Source: Sphingopyxis sp.
Lineage (GTDB): Bacteria > Pseudomonadota > Alphaproteobacteria > Sphingomonadales > Sphingomonadaceae
Direction: 5' to 3'
DNA: 64,000 nucleotides
Assembly (NCBI GenBank): GCA_030145715.1
Contig: JAIXHQ010000007.1
Span: forward strand, 1-64,000
Under the pieces are notes generated by a model, which worked only from the letters and a program-made list of their open reading frames with translations, had not been told where the DNA came from and ran no database searches. Of this stretch, positions 17,101-27,568 are shown piece by piece (the stretch's first letter is position 1; each line of letters opens with the position of its first letter). The position numbers were made by a program, and so were the translations under genes.

Positions 17101-18750
17101 TCAAAATTGCTGGCGCGCAAGGACCGCGCTCACATCGAAATCGGCCGGCAAGGCGCCAAAGGTCATGGCGCGGCCCGCTCCGAGGCGGCTCTGACAGAAG
17201 GCGTCGGAAACGGCCGACGGCGCGAACTGCACGAGCAAGGCGCCCTGCAGGACGAGCGCCATGCGTTCGGCGACCCAGCGGCCGCGCATTTCGGGAACCG
17301 CTCCCTTGTCGATCAGCGCGAACAGCTCGTCCGTCGCGGCGTCGAGATGGCGATTGACGCCGCGCGCGGGCGCGATCTCCGAACGATAGCCTTCGAGCGC
17401 CAGCGGCTCGCGCGACAGGGTGCGCAGGATGTCGAGCGCGATGACATTGCCCGACCCTTCCCATATGCCGTTGAGCGGCGATTCACGGAACAGGCGCGGC
17501 ATCGGGGTTTCTTCGACGTAACCGACGCCGCCGTGGCTCTCCATGCACTGGAAGACGAAATTGGGGTTGCGCTCGCACAGCCAATATTTGGCCAGCGCGA
17601 CCGCGAGGCGCGCGAAACCCTGTTCGACTTCGTCCGTGCCGTCAAAGACGCGGCCGGTGCGCGCAACGAGCGCGACCGCCGCCTCATATTCGACCGCGAG
17701 GTCAGCGACGACCATGCGCATGATCGGCTGGTCGATCAGTGTGCGCTGGAACGCGCGGCGGCCCTGGACGTGATGCACCGCCTGCGCGAGCGCCATCCGC
17801 ATGATACCGAGCGTACCCGATATGGTGCCGAGCCGGTTGTGGTGGACCATCTCGAGGATATTGTTGACGCCGCGCCCTTCCTCGCCGAGCCGCCAGGCGA
17901 CTGCGCCATGATATTCGATCTCGCTCGACGCATTGGACTTGTTGCCCATCTTGTCCTTGAGCCGCATGACGTGGATCGCATTGCGGTCCCCGGTCGGCGT
18001 GATCCGGGGGACGAGGAAACAGGTCAGCCCACCCGGCGCATGGGCAAGGGTCAGGAAGCCATCGCTCATCGGCGCCGAACAGAACCATTTGTGACCGATG
18101 AGGCGATAAAGGCCGCTGTTTCCCTCGATCGGTTCGGCGCGCGTCGTGTTGGCACGCACGTCGCTGCCGCCCTGCTTCTCGGTCATCGCAATGCCGACGG
18201 TGATGCCGGCCTTTTCCGCGATCGGCCGCAGCGGCGCGTCATATTGCCCGCCGACGATCGCATCGATCCACGGCTGCGCGACCTCGGGGTGGCTGTTGAA
18301 TGCGCCGACCGCCGAATAGGTCATGTTGATCGGGCACATCGTCCCGGCTTCGGCCTGGGTGAAGAGCGCGAGCAGCGCGGCATGGCCCAGGTGGCGTCCC
18401 GGCTCATCGACCAGCCACGACACGTCATGGACATTATGCTCCATCGCGAGCGTCATCAGCTCGTGATAAGAGGGATGGAAGCGCACCTCGTCGACACGGC
18501 GGCCATACCGGTCGAAGCTGATCAGCTCAGGCGGATAGCGGTTCGAATGATCGCCCAGTTCGAGCACACGCTCGCTGCCCAGCACCTCGCCCAGTGCGGT
18601 CATGCGTTTGTCGAGCCACGGCCCCGCCTCGCGCAGCACCGCCTCGCGCATCGCGGTATCGATCAGATAGAGGTTACGGCCCGCGAATTCGGGCGGCTGG
18701 TTGGTGACCTCGTGTGTCTGCAGGATAGTCGCGGGAGAGAAACGGGGCAT
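17101..18750 (-). CDS. AidB-like acyl-CoA dehydrogenase
   Basis: 549 residues from MPRFSPAT (GAGGA upstream). The N-terminal extension is typical of AidB/isovaleryl-like flavoproteins. The substrate/FAD loop is GIAMTEKQGGSDVRANTT (about 185-202), followed by GHKWFCSAPMSD, and the C-terminal helices include MESHGGVGYVEETPMPRLFRESPLNGIWEGSGN, a strong family signature. It should oxidise a CoA thioester with FAD in the cytoplasm. AidB itself has weak dehydrogenase activity and binds DNA, but the operon with an acyl-CoA ligase argues for a metabolic role. It lies 14 bases after the ligase gene. The substrate is unknown. Confidence 0.92.
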   Translation of the reverse strand: MPRFSPATILQTHEVTNQPPEFAGRNLYLIDTAMREAVLREAGPWLDKRMTALGEVLGSERVLELGDHSNRYPPELISFDRYGRRVDEVRFHPSYHELMTLAMEHNVHDVSWLVDEPGRHLGHAALLALFTQAEAGTMCPINMTYSAVGAFNSHPEVAQPWIDAIVGGQYDAPLRPIAEKAGITVGIAMTEKQGGSDVRANTTRAEPIEGNSGLYRLIGHKWFCSAPMSDGFLTLAHAPGGLTCFLVPRITPTGDRNAIHVMRLKDKMGNKSNASSEIEYHGAVAWRLGEEGRGVNNILEMVHHNRLGTISGTLGIMRMALAQAVHHVQGRRAFQRTLIDQPIMRMVVADLAVEYEAAVALVARTGRVFDGTDEVEQGFARLAVALAKYWLCERNPNFVFQCMESHGGVGYVEETPMPRLFRESPLNGIWEGSGNVIALDILRTLSREPLALEGYRSEIAPARGVNRHLDAATDELFALIDKGAVPEMRGRWVAERMALVLQGALLVQFAPSAVSDAFCQSRLGAGRAMTFGALPADFDVSAVLARQQF

Positions 18751-18764
18751 ATATTGTCCTCGGG

Positions 18765-20285
18765 TCAGGCGTTCGAATGGGCGGGTTCGGCCGCGAACAT
18801 GGCGCGCAGCGCATGTTTCATGACCTTGCCGGTGGGGGTGCGGGGGAGCGTGTCGGCGGTGAGGACACGGCGCGGCATCTTGTAAGGTGCAAGACGCCCC
18901 TGCAGCGCGACCTGGAGAGCGGCGGCGGTCGGCGCGGTGCCGGGTGTCGGGACGACGACCGCGACAACCGTCTCGCCCCATTCGGGGTGCGGCAACCCGA
19001 TGACGGCGCAATCGGTGATGCCGCCAGCGGCCATCAGCGCGTCCTCGACTTCCTTCGAATAGACATTCTCGCCGCCGGTGATGATCATGTCCTTCAGCCG
19101 GTCGACGATGAACAGATAGCCGTCGGCATCGACCCGGGCGAGATCGCCGGTCTTGTACCAGCCGGCATCGACGACGGCGCGCGTCGCCTCGTCATTGCCC
19201 AGATAGCCGGTCATCAGCCCGGCCGAGCGGAGCCAGATTTCGCCGACCCCGTCCGCCTCGACATCGCGGCCGGCTTCATCGACGACCCGCATATCGACAC
19301 CGGGCTGGGCGCAGCGTCCGATCGATCCCGCTTTCGCCTGCTGTTCATGCGGATAGAGGACCGTACCGCTCGGCCCCGTTTCCGTCATGCCATAGACCTG
19401 GAAGAAGCGGTCGGTCTGATATTCGGTGGCGAGACGCTGAGAGAGTTCGGCGCCGATCGGGCCTCCGCCATAGAAAAGCGCGCGGACCGACGAAAAGTCA
19501 GACCCTGCAAGTCCGCCCGGCCGCCCCAGCGGCAGCGAGAAGGACACCGGTGCCCCGAAATAGGCCGTGATCCGGTCTTCCTGCAGCGACGCGATGAACG
19601 CCTCGGGCTCATATTCGGGGAGCATCACGATCGTACCGCCGACCAGCAGCGTGCTCATTGCGAAATTGTTGAGCGGCGCGGCATGCCAGATCGGCATGGC
19701 GATCAGCATCCGCTCGTTGGCGGTCATCGCAAAGGTGAGCGCGCTCTGGGTGGCGGTCGTCCGCATGGTCCCGTGGCTGTGGACGCAGCCCTTGGGATTG
19801 CCGGTCGTGCCCGAGGTGTAGAGAATTTCGGCGGGAGCGGCGTCCGGCACGTCGACCGAATCAAACCGCAATACGCTGTCATCGTCCGGCGATTGCCCGA
19901 TCGTGTCGAGACGGGTGACGGCGAACGTCCCTGCGCCCTCGACTTCGTTCAGCGTCGCCACGAGATCGGGGTCGGCATAGACCAGCTTCACCCCCGAATG
20001 CTCCAGAATATAGGCGCATTCAGGCGGCGCGAGCTTATGGTTCATCGGAACAAGTATGGCGCCGACGCGCCATACCGCCATCATCGCGACGAGGAATTCG
20101 GGCCTGTTGCGCGAAAAGATCGCGACGCTGTCACCCTTTCCGATCCCGGCTTCGGAAAGCCGACGGGCTTCGCGGTGGCTGGCTGCGACCGCGTCGGCAT
20201 AGGTCCAGATCGAACCACCGCATTCGGCAAAGGATTTGGTGGGTTCACGGCGCGCCGACGCGTCGATGATGCTCACGATGTTCAT
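18765..20285 (-). CDS. Acyl-CoA synthetase (AMP-forming), first gene of the catabolic operon
   Basis: 506 residues from MNIVSIIDASARREP, with AGAGGA upstream. Adenylating-enzyme motifs are complete: P-loop YTSGTTGNPKGCVHS (about 166), MTETGPSGT, YKTGDLARVDADGYLFIVDRLKDMI and the catalytic lysine in PRTPTGKVMKHAL near the C-terminus. It activates a carboxylic acid to its CoA thioester using ATP. A longer frame reaches 20351 but has no ribosome-binding site. It is divergent from a GntR regulator across an intergenic region with two palindromes, so this is probably the regulated promoter for the whole operon down to 10040. CaiC- or cyclohexanecarboxylate-type ligases are the nearest class I can suggest. 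Confidence 0.92.
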   Translation of the reverse strand: MNIVSIIDASARREPTKSFAECGGSIWTYADAVAASHREARRLSEAGIGKGDSVAIFSRNRPEFLVAMMAVWRVGAILVPMNHKLAPPECAYILEHSGVKLVYADPDLVATLNEVEGAGTFAVTRLDTIGQSPDDDSVLRFDSVDVPDAAPAEILYTSGTTGNPKGCVHSHGTMRTTATQSALTFAMTANERMLIAMPIWHAAPLNNFAMSTLLVGGTIVMLPEYEPEAFIASLQEDRITAYFGAPVSFSLPLGRPGGLAGSDFSSVRALFYGGGPIGAELSQRLATEYQTDRFFQVYGMTETGPSGTVLYPHEQQAKAGSIGRCAQPGVDMRVVDEAGRDVEADGVGEIWLRSAGLMTGYLGNDEATRAVVDAGWYKTGDLARVDADGYLFIVDRLKDMIITGGENVYSKEVEDALMAAGGITDCAVIGLPHPEWGETVVAVVVPTPGTAPTAAALQVALQGRLAPYKMPRRVLTADTLPRTPTGKVMKHALRAMFAAEPAHSNA

Positions 20286-20370
20286 GCCGCAAATCCTCTC
20301 CACGCTCGCGTCGTCTCCTCGTTCGCTGGGAGCCGATCGCTGACGCAACATATGCCGCCCACTCGAATTA

Positions 20371-20395
20371 TGTCAACATGTCGATTGTTAACAAT
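20371..20395. promoter_or_regulatory. Two operator-like palindromes between acyl-CoA ligase and GntR gene
   Basis: ATTGTTAACAAT (20384-20395) is a perfect 12-base palindrome. TGTCAACA (20371-20378) resembles its core TGTTAACA (20386-20393) and lies 15 bases away. Both sit in the only divergent promoter region of the catabolic block, between starts at 20285 and 20462. They are the best candidate binding sites for the GntR regulator. The surrounding sequence is noticeably AT-rich. Confidence 0.55.
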
Positions 20396-20461
20396 ATACA
20401 TGCGACTTGGGTTTGCATCGATACCTGCTAGGAGGTGGAGGCGCAGCACGAAGGGGAAGGC

Positions 20462-21196
20462 ATGGACGACCGGGAATTTTGCGAGGCAATGCAGGCGATT
20501 GGCCATGGCGATCGCTCGTTCAGCCTGCTCCGGAGGGACGCCGCGCGACGGCCGCTGGCAGCGAGCGAACAGATTGCCGATCAACTGGCCGAGGAGATTG
20601 CCCGCGAAATCATCCCGCCCAGAGGGGCGCTCCGCGAACAGGCGCTGGCCGAGCGATTCGGGGTCAGCCGCGGCCCGATCCGTGACGCACTGCGCTTGCT
20701 CGAACGCGACGGCCTTGTTCAGCACTCACCGAACCGTGGCGCCGTCGTCACCGATTATTCGATCGTCGAGATGCGCCATATCGCCGACATCAGTTGGCCG
20801 ATGACCCGGCTGCATCTCGGTCTGATCTATAAAAGGGTTTCGGACGAGAGTTTTCAGGCCATGCTCGACGCACAGAGGCGGGTCGGCCAGCATCTGCTGC
20901 GCGACGAGCCCGTCGCATTCGCGCTGGCGCTCGCCGCCATGTCGCAAAAACAGGCGCGTTTCGTCATCGGCCGACCCGGCGAACTGATCCTCCAACTGCT
21001 TTATCGGCCCTCGATCCGCTACACGATCGCCGGCCTCAAATTCGATGGCGCAAGCAAAGCGGCACATGATGCCTGGCAGGCCTATATAATGGCCACGGAA
21101 AGCAGGAATTCGGACGAAGCCGCACGGGTGGTCCTGACGATGCTGCGAGACATTCACCTGCCGATCTTGGAGAAAGAAGCCGAAGCACAATTCTAA
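20462..21196 (+). CDS. GntR family transcriptional regulator (FadR-subfamily-like)
   Basis: 244 residues from ATG 20462 (AGGGGAAGG just upstream; GTG 20435 would add nine residues). The winged helix-turn-helix is at about residues 40-100: IADQLAEEIAREIIPPRGALREQALAERFGVSRGPIRDALRLLERDGLV. The C-terminal effector domain is helical as in FCD, but the usual histidine ligands are not obvious (the helix reads FALALAAMSQKQARF), so effector binding may be metal-free. It is divergent from the acyl-CoA ligase operon and likely represses it until a pathway intermediate binds. Autoregulation through the shared palindromes is plausible. Confidence 0.9.
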   Translation: MDDREFCEAMQAIGHGDRSFSLLRRDAARRPLAASEQIADQLAEEIAREIIPPRGALREQALAERFGVSRGPIRDALRLLERDGLVQHSPNRGAVVTDYSIVEMRHIADISWPMTRLHLGLIYKRVSDESFQAMLDAQRRVGQHLLRDEPVAFALALAAMSQKQARFVIGRPGELILQLLYRPSIRYTIAGLKFDGASKAAHDAWQAYIMATESRNSDEAARVVLTMLRDIHLPILEKEAEAQF

Positions 21197-21567
21197 GCCG
21201 AAAAGCTGCCGATGCGGCTAGGGTCAGGACCCTAGTGGTCCCATCATGCCGCTCCGACGAATGCCGGATGTCCCGTTCCAACATTATGCGTACGACGGCT
21301 TTCGGGTATGACCGTGTCGAGATTGAAACGGCCGACCTCGGGCGATAGCTGGCATATAATTCATTAGGGGAAAAACGGCCTTCGGACGATCGTCGACAAA
21401 GACCATAGCGACTGCCTTAGTCGCTCATCGATAGGCTCGGATTGCGGACATGCTCTTCGAGCGAATGAAATTTTTTGCAGGATTTAGGGTGCAAGCCTTA
21501 TCAAATCGGCCCCAAAGTGTGGGGCAGAAATATAAAACGTAATATTTTCAATTTCTTGGGTAGGAAA
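21197..21567. other. Gene-poor stretch with an 18-base palindrome, next to tRNA-Ala
   Basis: About 370 bases hold no convincing gene. CTAGGGTC-AG-GACCCTAG (21218-21235) is a near-perfect palindrome soon after the regulator's stop and might be a terminator, though without a T tract. The sequence near 21470-21560 is AT-rich for this genome. It faces the 3' end of the tRNA, so it may contain scars of integration, but no integrase fragment or attachment repeat could be identified by eye. Confidence 0.4.
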
Positions 21568-21643
21568 TGGTGGAGCCTAGCGGGATCGAACCGCTGACCT
21601 CCTGCATGCCATGCAGGCGCTCTCCCAGCTGAGCTAAGGCCCC
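21568..21643 (-). tRNA. tRNA-Ala (anticodon GGC)
   Basis: Read on the minus strand the 76 bases begin GGGGCCTTAGCTCAGC and end AGGCTCCACCA, with an encoded CCA. The acceptor stem GGGGCCT pairs with AGGCTCC (one G-T pair), the anticodon stem CCTGC/GCAGG encloses ATGGCAT, giving anticodon GGC, and GGTTCGATCC forms the T arm. All cloverleaf elements are present. Confidence 0.96.
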
Positions 21644-21768
21644 GTACCATGTCGCGGTCGCCTGGGTGGTGCGACCGGGACGCCGCCTTTAGCAGCGCCG
21701 TCGCGCGATGCAAGGGGCCAAATGATCTTGCGATGCTTTTTTGGCCCCCGAACCTCGCGCGGGTAAAA

Positions 21769-22092
21769 TCAGGTTTCGACGTCTTCGTCGTCGCCGGTAT
21801 CGACGCCCAGATCGTCGTCGCCGCCCAGGTCGACGTCGTTGTCCGGCGAATCGCTGTCTTCATCGACATCGACGTCGAGATCCAGATCTTCGTCGGCGCC
21901 GTCTTCCTTGGCGGCCTTGCCGGGCTTTTCAATCTGTTCGAACGGCATGGGCTGCTTCGATTTCAGCACCGATTCCGGAATCCAGTTATAACCGCAATTG
22001 ATGCAGTTGATCGGATCATCCTTGGTCAAATCATAGAATCGGGTGGCGCATTTCGGGCAGCTACGCTTGGTGCCCCATTCAGCCTTTATCAT
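21769..22092 (-). CDS. TIGR02300 family zinc-ribbon protein with acidic tail
   Basis: 107 residues. The first 45 form a small ribbon with two CxxC knuckles, CPKC and CINC, and the family's FYDL motif (RFYDLTKDDP). The rest is an extremely acidic tail of Asp/Glu runs (about residues 65-107). TIGR02300 proteins are nearly confined to alphaproteobacteria and their function is unknown; a nucleic-acid or ribosome-associated role would suit a zinc ribbon with an acidic tail (inference). The gene is divergent from aroA, its usual neighbour in sphingomonads. Confidence 0.93.
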   Translation of the reverse strand: MIKAEWGTKRSCPKCATRFYDLTKDDPINCINCGYNWIPESVLKSKQPMPFEQIEKPGKAAKEDGADEDLDLDVDVDEDSDSPDNDVDLGGDDDLGVDTGDDEDVET

Positions 22093-22217
22093 AATTACCT
22101 CGTAACCCTTTGGAAACAGGATAGAAATATCGGAAGGACGACGGCATTTGAAAAGCTGTCCGTCAAATCGGCGTGCGCCTTGCCAGATTGCAAGGCCGCT
22201 GTCAAAAGCCGCACGCC

Positions 22218-23546
22218 ATGACTGACCATATCGCCATCCCGCGCAGCTTTTCCGCCTCTGTTCCGCTCAAGGGCCGGATCATGATCCCGGGTGACAAGAG
22301 CATCTCGCACCGCTCGCTGATGCTCTCTGCGCTGGCGGTCGGCGAAAGTCGCGTCACCGGCCTGCTCGAAGGGCATGACGTGCTCGCGACAGCAGCGGCG
22401 CTTCAGGCGATGGGAGCGGCGATCGAACGCCGCAGCGACGGCGAATGGCGCATTCATGGCGTCGGTGTCGGCGGGCTGCTCCAGCCGCGCAAAGCACTCG
22501 ACATGGGGAACAGCGGCACGTCGACGCGCCTGCTGATGGGCCTTGTCGCCAGCCACCCGATCACCGCGACCTTTGTTGGCGACGCCAGCCTGTCGGGCCG
22601 CCCGATGGGTCGCGTCATCGATCCGCTGACGCAGATGGGCGCCGACATCAACGCCTCGCCCGGCGGCCGCCTGCCGCTGATGGTGCGCGGCCTGGCGCCC
22701 GCCATTCCCCTTGCCTATCGCCTGCCGATGGCGTCGGCGCAGGTAAAGAGCGCGGTGCTGCTCGCGGGGCTCAACACCCCCGGCATCACCGAAGTCATCG
22801 AACCCGTGCCGACGCGCGACCATAGCGAACGGATGCTGCGCGGCTTCGGCGCCGAGTTGAGCGTCGATACGGGCGCCGACGGCGCGCGCCACATCCGCAT
22901 CCGCGGCGAGGCCGAGTTGAAGCCGCAGGTCATCGTCGTTCCCGGCGACCCGTCATCGGCCGCCTTTTTCATCGTCGCCGCGCTGATCGTGCCGGGGTCC
23001 GATGTCCTGATCGCCAATGTCGGCCTGAACCCGACCCGCGCCGGATTGGTGGATGTGCTGCGCCAGATGGGCGGCGACATCGAGACGATCGACGCGCGTG
23101 AGGTCGGCGGTGAGCCGGTTGCCGATCTGCGCGTGCGCCACAGCGCGCTGAAGGGCATCGCCGTCGATCCCGCCGTCGCGCCGAGCATGATCGACGAATT
23201 TCCGATCCTCTTCGTCGCCGCCGCGCTGGCCAAGGGGCGCACGACGACCACCGGGCTCGACGAATTGCGGGTCAAGGAAAGCGACCGCCTGGCGGTCATG
23301 GCCAGCGGACTTGCGGCCATCGGCGCGCGGGTCGAGGAAAGCGAGGACGGGCTGGCGATCGACGGCACCGGCGGCGACCCGCTGCCCGGCGGCGCGACCA
23401 TTGCCGGCCACCTCGACCACCGCATCTGCATGAGCTTCGCGATCGCCGGACTGGTCAGCAAGGCCCCGGTGACGATCGACGATGTGGCGCCGGTGGCGAC
23501 CAGCTTCCCCAATTTCGAGGCGCTGCTCGCCGGGCTTCAGCAATGA
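22218..23546 (+). CDS. aroA: 3-phosphoshikimate 1-carboxyvinyltransferase (EPSP synthase)
   Basis: 442 residues. It transfers enolpyruvate from PEP to shikimate 3-phosphate in the aromatic amino acid pathway. The substrate-binding [13 protein letters not shown] motif is near the N-terminus, [15 protein letters not shown] and [13 protein letters not shown] follow (the RPM variant is the class II type), and [14 protein letters not shown] is near residue 352. The start is ATG 22218 ([11 protein letters not shown]); an upstream ATG at 22173 adds a poorly conserved leader. The stop overlaps the cmk start (ATGA). The residue matching the E. coli Gly96 position is Gly, unlike the Ala in the glyphosate-tolerant CP4 enzyme, so tolerance is not predicted from this site alone. 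Confidence 0.96.
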   Translation: MTDHIAIPRSFSASVPLKGRIMIPGDKSISHRSLMLSALAVGESRVTGLLEGHDVLATAAALQAMGAAIERRSDGEWRIHGVGVGGLLQPRKALDMGNSGTSTRLLMGLVASHPITATFVGDASLSGRPMGRVIDPLTQMGADINASPGGRLPLMVRGLAPAIPLAYRLPMASAQVKSAVLLAGLNTPGITEVIEPVPTRDHSERMLRGFGAELSVDTGADGARHIRIRGEAELKPQVIVVPGDPSSAAFFIVAALIVPGSDVLIANVGLNPTRAGLVDVLRQMGGDIETIDAREVGGEPVADLRVRHSALKGIAVDPAVAPSMIDEFPILFVAAALAKGRTTTTGLDELRVKESDRLAVMASGLAAIGARVEESEDGLAIDGTGGDPLPGGATIAGHLDHRICMSFAIAGLVSKAPVTIDDVAPVATSFPNFEALLAGLQQ

Positions 23547-24172
23547 TTATCGCGGTCGACGGGCCGACGGCTTCGGGCAAGGGCACCCTCGCCCGCCAGC
23601 TTGCCGACCATTTCGGCCTGCCGGTGCTCGATACCGGGCTGCTCTATCGGGCCGTGGGCTATCAGACACAGCTCAACCATGGCGACGCCGACAACGCCGC
23701 CGACGCCTTGGCCGCGTGCGATTTCCCCGACAGCCTGCTCGACGACCCCGCGCTGCGCTATGAAACCACCGGCGGCCTGGCCAGCCGCGTGTCGGTTCAT
23801 CCGCAAGTCCGCGCCGCACTGTTCCAGCGGCAGGTGGATTTCGCGAACCAGCCTGGCGGCGCGGTGCTTGACGGACGCGACATCGGCACGGTGATCGCGC
23901 CCCATGCCGACGCCAAGCTGTTCGTCACCGCCAGCGTCGAAGAACGGGCGCGCCGCCGCCACGCCGAAATGCGCGCGCGCGGCGTCGATGTGAGCGTGGA
24001 GGCGGTGTTGGCCGACGTCCACGCCCGCGACGCGCGCGACACGGGGCGCGCCGATGCCCCGCTGCTGCGCGCCGGTGACGCCATGCTGCTCGACAACAGC
24101 GACATGGACCGCGAAGAGGCCCTCGCCGCCGCGATCGCTTTTGTCGAGGAGCGCCGCAACGCGCGTGGCTGA
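23543..24172 (+). CDS. cmk: Cytidylate kinase
   Basis: 209 residues. It phosphorylates CMP/dCMP with ATP. The P-loop [11 protein letters not shown] is at residues 7-17, with [12 protein letters not shown] next and [22 protein letters not shown] (about 111-132) as the family signature; the lid is [10 protein letters not shown]. The start overlaps the aroA stop by four bases. The order aroA-cmk-rpsA is conserved across proteobacteria and links nucleotide supply with ribosomal protein synthesis. Confidence 0.96.
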   Translation: MIIAVDGPTASGKGTLARQLADHFGLPVLDTGLLYRAVGYQTQLNHGDADNAADALAACDFPDSLLDDPALRYETTGGLASRVSVHPQVRAALFQRQVDFANQPGGAVLDGRDIGTVIAPHADAKLFVTASVEERARRRHAEMRARGVDVSVEAVLADVHARDARDTGRADAPLLRAGDAMLLDNSDMDREEALAAAIAFVEERRNARG

Positions 24173-24447
24173 AACCGGCTTTCCACCTTGCTTTTGCTGG
24201 GGGTGCGGATTATAGGCGCGCCATCCGACGGGCTGTTTGCCGGTCGAGGTGTGGACGAACCGCCGCTCGAATATAGAGCGTCGGGCGCGGCGGGGCTTAC
24301 CCATCGCGCCCATTTTGCTTTGCCCCGCCTTGGCTTGCAGGTCGCCCCCAGGATGTCTTGCACCGCATCCGGCGGGCAGGACGGATCGGCCACAAGACCA
24401 GCGGAACCAACCGCTTGGCCGGAACAATTGAGTAAGGAAGAACATCC
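24173..24447 (+). promoter_or_regulatory. rpsA leader region with inverted repeat
   Basis: The 275 bases between cmk and rpsA hold a stable inverted repeat, GGCGGGGC (24289-24296) and GCCCCGCC (24322-24329), with a 25-base loop. No gene is convincing here. A long leader before rpsA fits known autoregulation of S1 translation in other bacteria, but homology to those leaders cannot be judged by eye. The rpsA ribosome-binding site is AAGGAAG just before ATG 24448. Confidence 0.4.
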
Positions 24448-26160
<1,713 letters not shown>

Positions 26161-26187
26161 TCCTCCTTTCCGCCGCCAGCCAATAGG

Positions 26188-26226
26188 AAAGGCCCGCAGA
26201 GCGTCCCTCTGCGGGCCTTTTTCTTT
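26188..26226 (+). terminator. Rho-independent terminator after rpsA
   Basis: AAAGGCCCGCAGAG and CTCTGCGGGCCTTT form a perfect 14-base stem around a 5-base loop, followed by TTCTTT. It lies 27 bases after the rpsA stop. Confidence 0.92.
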
Positions 26227-26358
26227 CGGTCATATATTTTGACCGGACAGGGATTCATGATACGTTCGCCGGGCGTTGGGAGGGGTCTCGCGCACAAGAA
26301 ACCGGCAACGACCGGCCGCCTCTTGGGCGGGAGAAGCGTGAAAGATTAGGGGAAACAT

Positions 26359-26637
26359 ATGATCCGGTCAGAACTGGTTCAAAAGATCGCCAGCGAAAAC
26401 AGCGATTTGAGGCTCGAAGAAGTCGAGCGCATTATTGACGTTTTTTTCGATTCCATCGTGGACCAGCTTGCAGCGGGTGGCCGTGTCGAGCTGCGCGGAT
26501 TCGGGGCGTTTTCGACCCGTTCGCGCGAGTCGCGCACGGGCCGCAATCCGCGCACGGGCGCGTCGGTCGATGTGAAGGCGAAAAGCGTGCCCTATTTCAA
26601 ACCGGGCAAGGAAATGCGCGAGCGTTTGAACGGCTGA
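26359..26637 (+). CDS. ihfB: Integration host factor beta subunit
   Basis: 92 residues of the HU/IHF DNA-bending family. The beta-arm signature [27 protein letters not shown] is at about residues 41-67, with [15 protein letters not shown] at the end. The start [11 protein letters not shown] and position after rpsA match IHF-beta rather than HU. It pairs with IHF-alpha (not in this window) to bend DNA at promoters and recombination sites. It has its own leader between the rpsA terminator and ATG 26359. Confidence 0.95.
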   Translation: MIRSELVQKIASENSDLRLEEVERIIDVFFDSIVDQLAAGGRVELRGFGAFSTRSRESRTGRNPRTGASVDVKAKSVPYFKPGKEMRERLNG

Positions 26638-26654
26638 CCAAATCCGGCCGCGCT

Positions 26655-26674
26655 ATCCCGGCGAAAGCCGGGAT
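26655..26674. repeat. GAAA-capped hairpin after ihfB
   Basis: ATCCCGGC-GAAA-GCCGGGAT is a perfect 8-base stem with a GNRA tetraloop, starting 17 bases after the ihfB stop. Sequences of this type recur between genes in sphingomonads (from memory). No T run follows, so it is more an mRNA-end or repeat element than a classical terminator. The next 90 bases repeat variants of ATGTCGCGA without coding. Confidence 0.6.
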
Positions 26675-26800
26675 TCCATTCCCCCGATCGGCGTCATGTC
26701 GCGATGTGTCATGTCGCGACGTATCGCGATGTCGGCCCCTGTCGATCCTTGTCGGCCTGACGCAGGTGCGGCCTGACGCGGAACGTCGTTCGTCCGCCTG

Positions 26801-27568
26801 TCAGTTCTTCAGCCGGTATCCAGTGCGGAACATCCAGAAGATAACGCCAAGGCAGAGCGCCAGAAACAGCGCGACCGCGGCCATGCTAACCCCGATCCCG
26901 ACGTCGCCCTGTCCAAAAAAGGTCCAGCGAAACCCGCTGATCAGATAGACGACCGGGTTGAACAGCGTGATCGTCCGCCAGGCGGTCGGCAGCATGTCGA
27001 GCGAATAAAAGGCGCCGCCCAAAAAGGTGAGCGGATAGATGACCAGCATCGGAACGACCTGAAGCTGCTCAAAGCTTTTCGCCCAGACCCCGATGATGAA
27101 GCCGAACAGGCAAAATGTCACCGCCATCAGCACCATGAACGCCGCCATCAACAGCGGGTGCGCGACCTGCACGTCGACGAACAGATGCGCCGTGGCAAAA
27201 ATGATCGCGCCGATAATCAGCGACTTTGTCGCCGCCGCGCCGACATAGGCGACCACCGTTTCCAGCGGCGACAGCGGCGCCGACAGCATCTCGTAAATCG
27301 TGCCCGACCATTTGGGCATATAGATGCCGAATGATGCGTTGCTGATGCTTTCGGTAAACATCGTCAACATCATCAGGCCGGGCACGATGAACGCGCCATA
27401 GGGCACATTGCCGACTTCGGTCATCCGGCTGCCGATCGCCGAACCGAAAACCACGAAATACAGCGCGGTGGTGATCACGGGCAACATCAGGCTGGTCCAC
27501 ACCGTGCGTCCAAAACGCGCGAGTTCGAACACATAGATCGCGCGCACGCCGCGCCAGTTCGCGGTCAT
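26801..27568 (-). CDS. ABC-2 type transporter permease
   Basis: 255 residues with six predicted membrane spans. Typical ABC-2 features are the N-terminal [27 protein letters not shown], the [32 protein letters not shown] cytoplasmic loop (about 80-111) and [20 protein letters not shown] near the end. The start overlaps the ATPase stop by three bases, so the two are co-translated as one exporter. This pair resembles the YadG/YadH type exporters whose substrate is not established. The stop is at 26801, followed by no clear terminator. Confidence 0.93.
   Translation of the reverse strand: MTANWRGVRAIYVFELARFGRTVWTSLMLPVITTALYFVVFGSAIGSRMTEVGNVPYGAFIVPGLMMLTMFTESISNASFGIYMPKWSGTIYEMLSAPLSPLETVVAYVGAAATKSLIIGAIIFATAHLFVDVQVAHPLLMAAFMVLMAVTFCLFGFIIGVWAKSFEQLQVVPMLVIYPLTFLGGAFYSLDMLPTAWRTITLFNPVVYLISGFRWTFFGQGDVGIGVSMAAVALFLALCLGVIFWMFRTGYRLKN

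Noticed and set aside
21300-21567. Integrase remnant or attachment repeat beside tRNA-Ala
   Set aside because: No tyrosine recombinase motif and no copy of the tRNA 3' end could be found by eye.
22218-23546. Natural glyphosate tolerance of AroA
   Set aside because: Although class II-like, the residue at the Gly96-equivalent position is Gly, not Ala; tolerance cannot be inferred.
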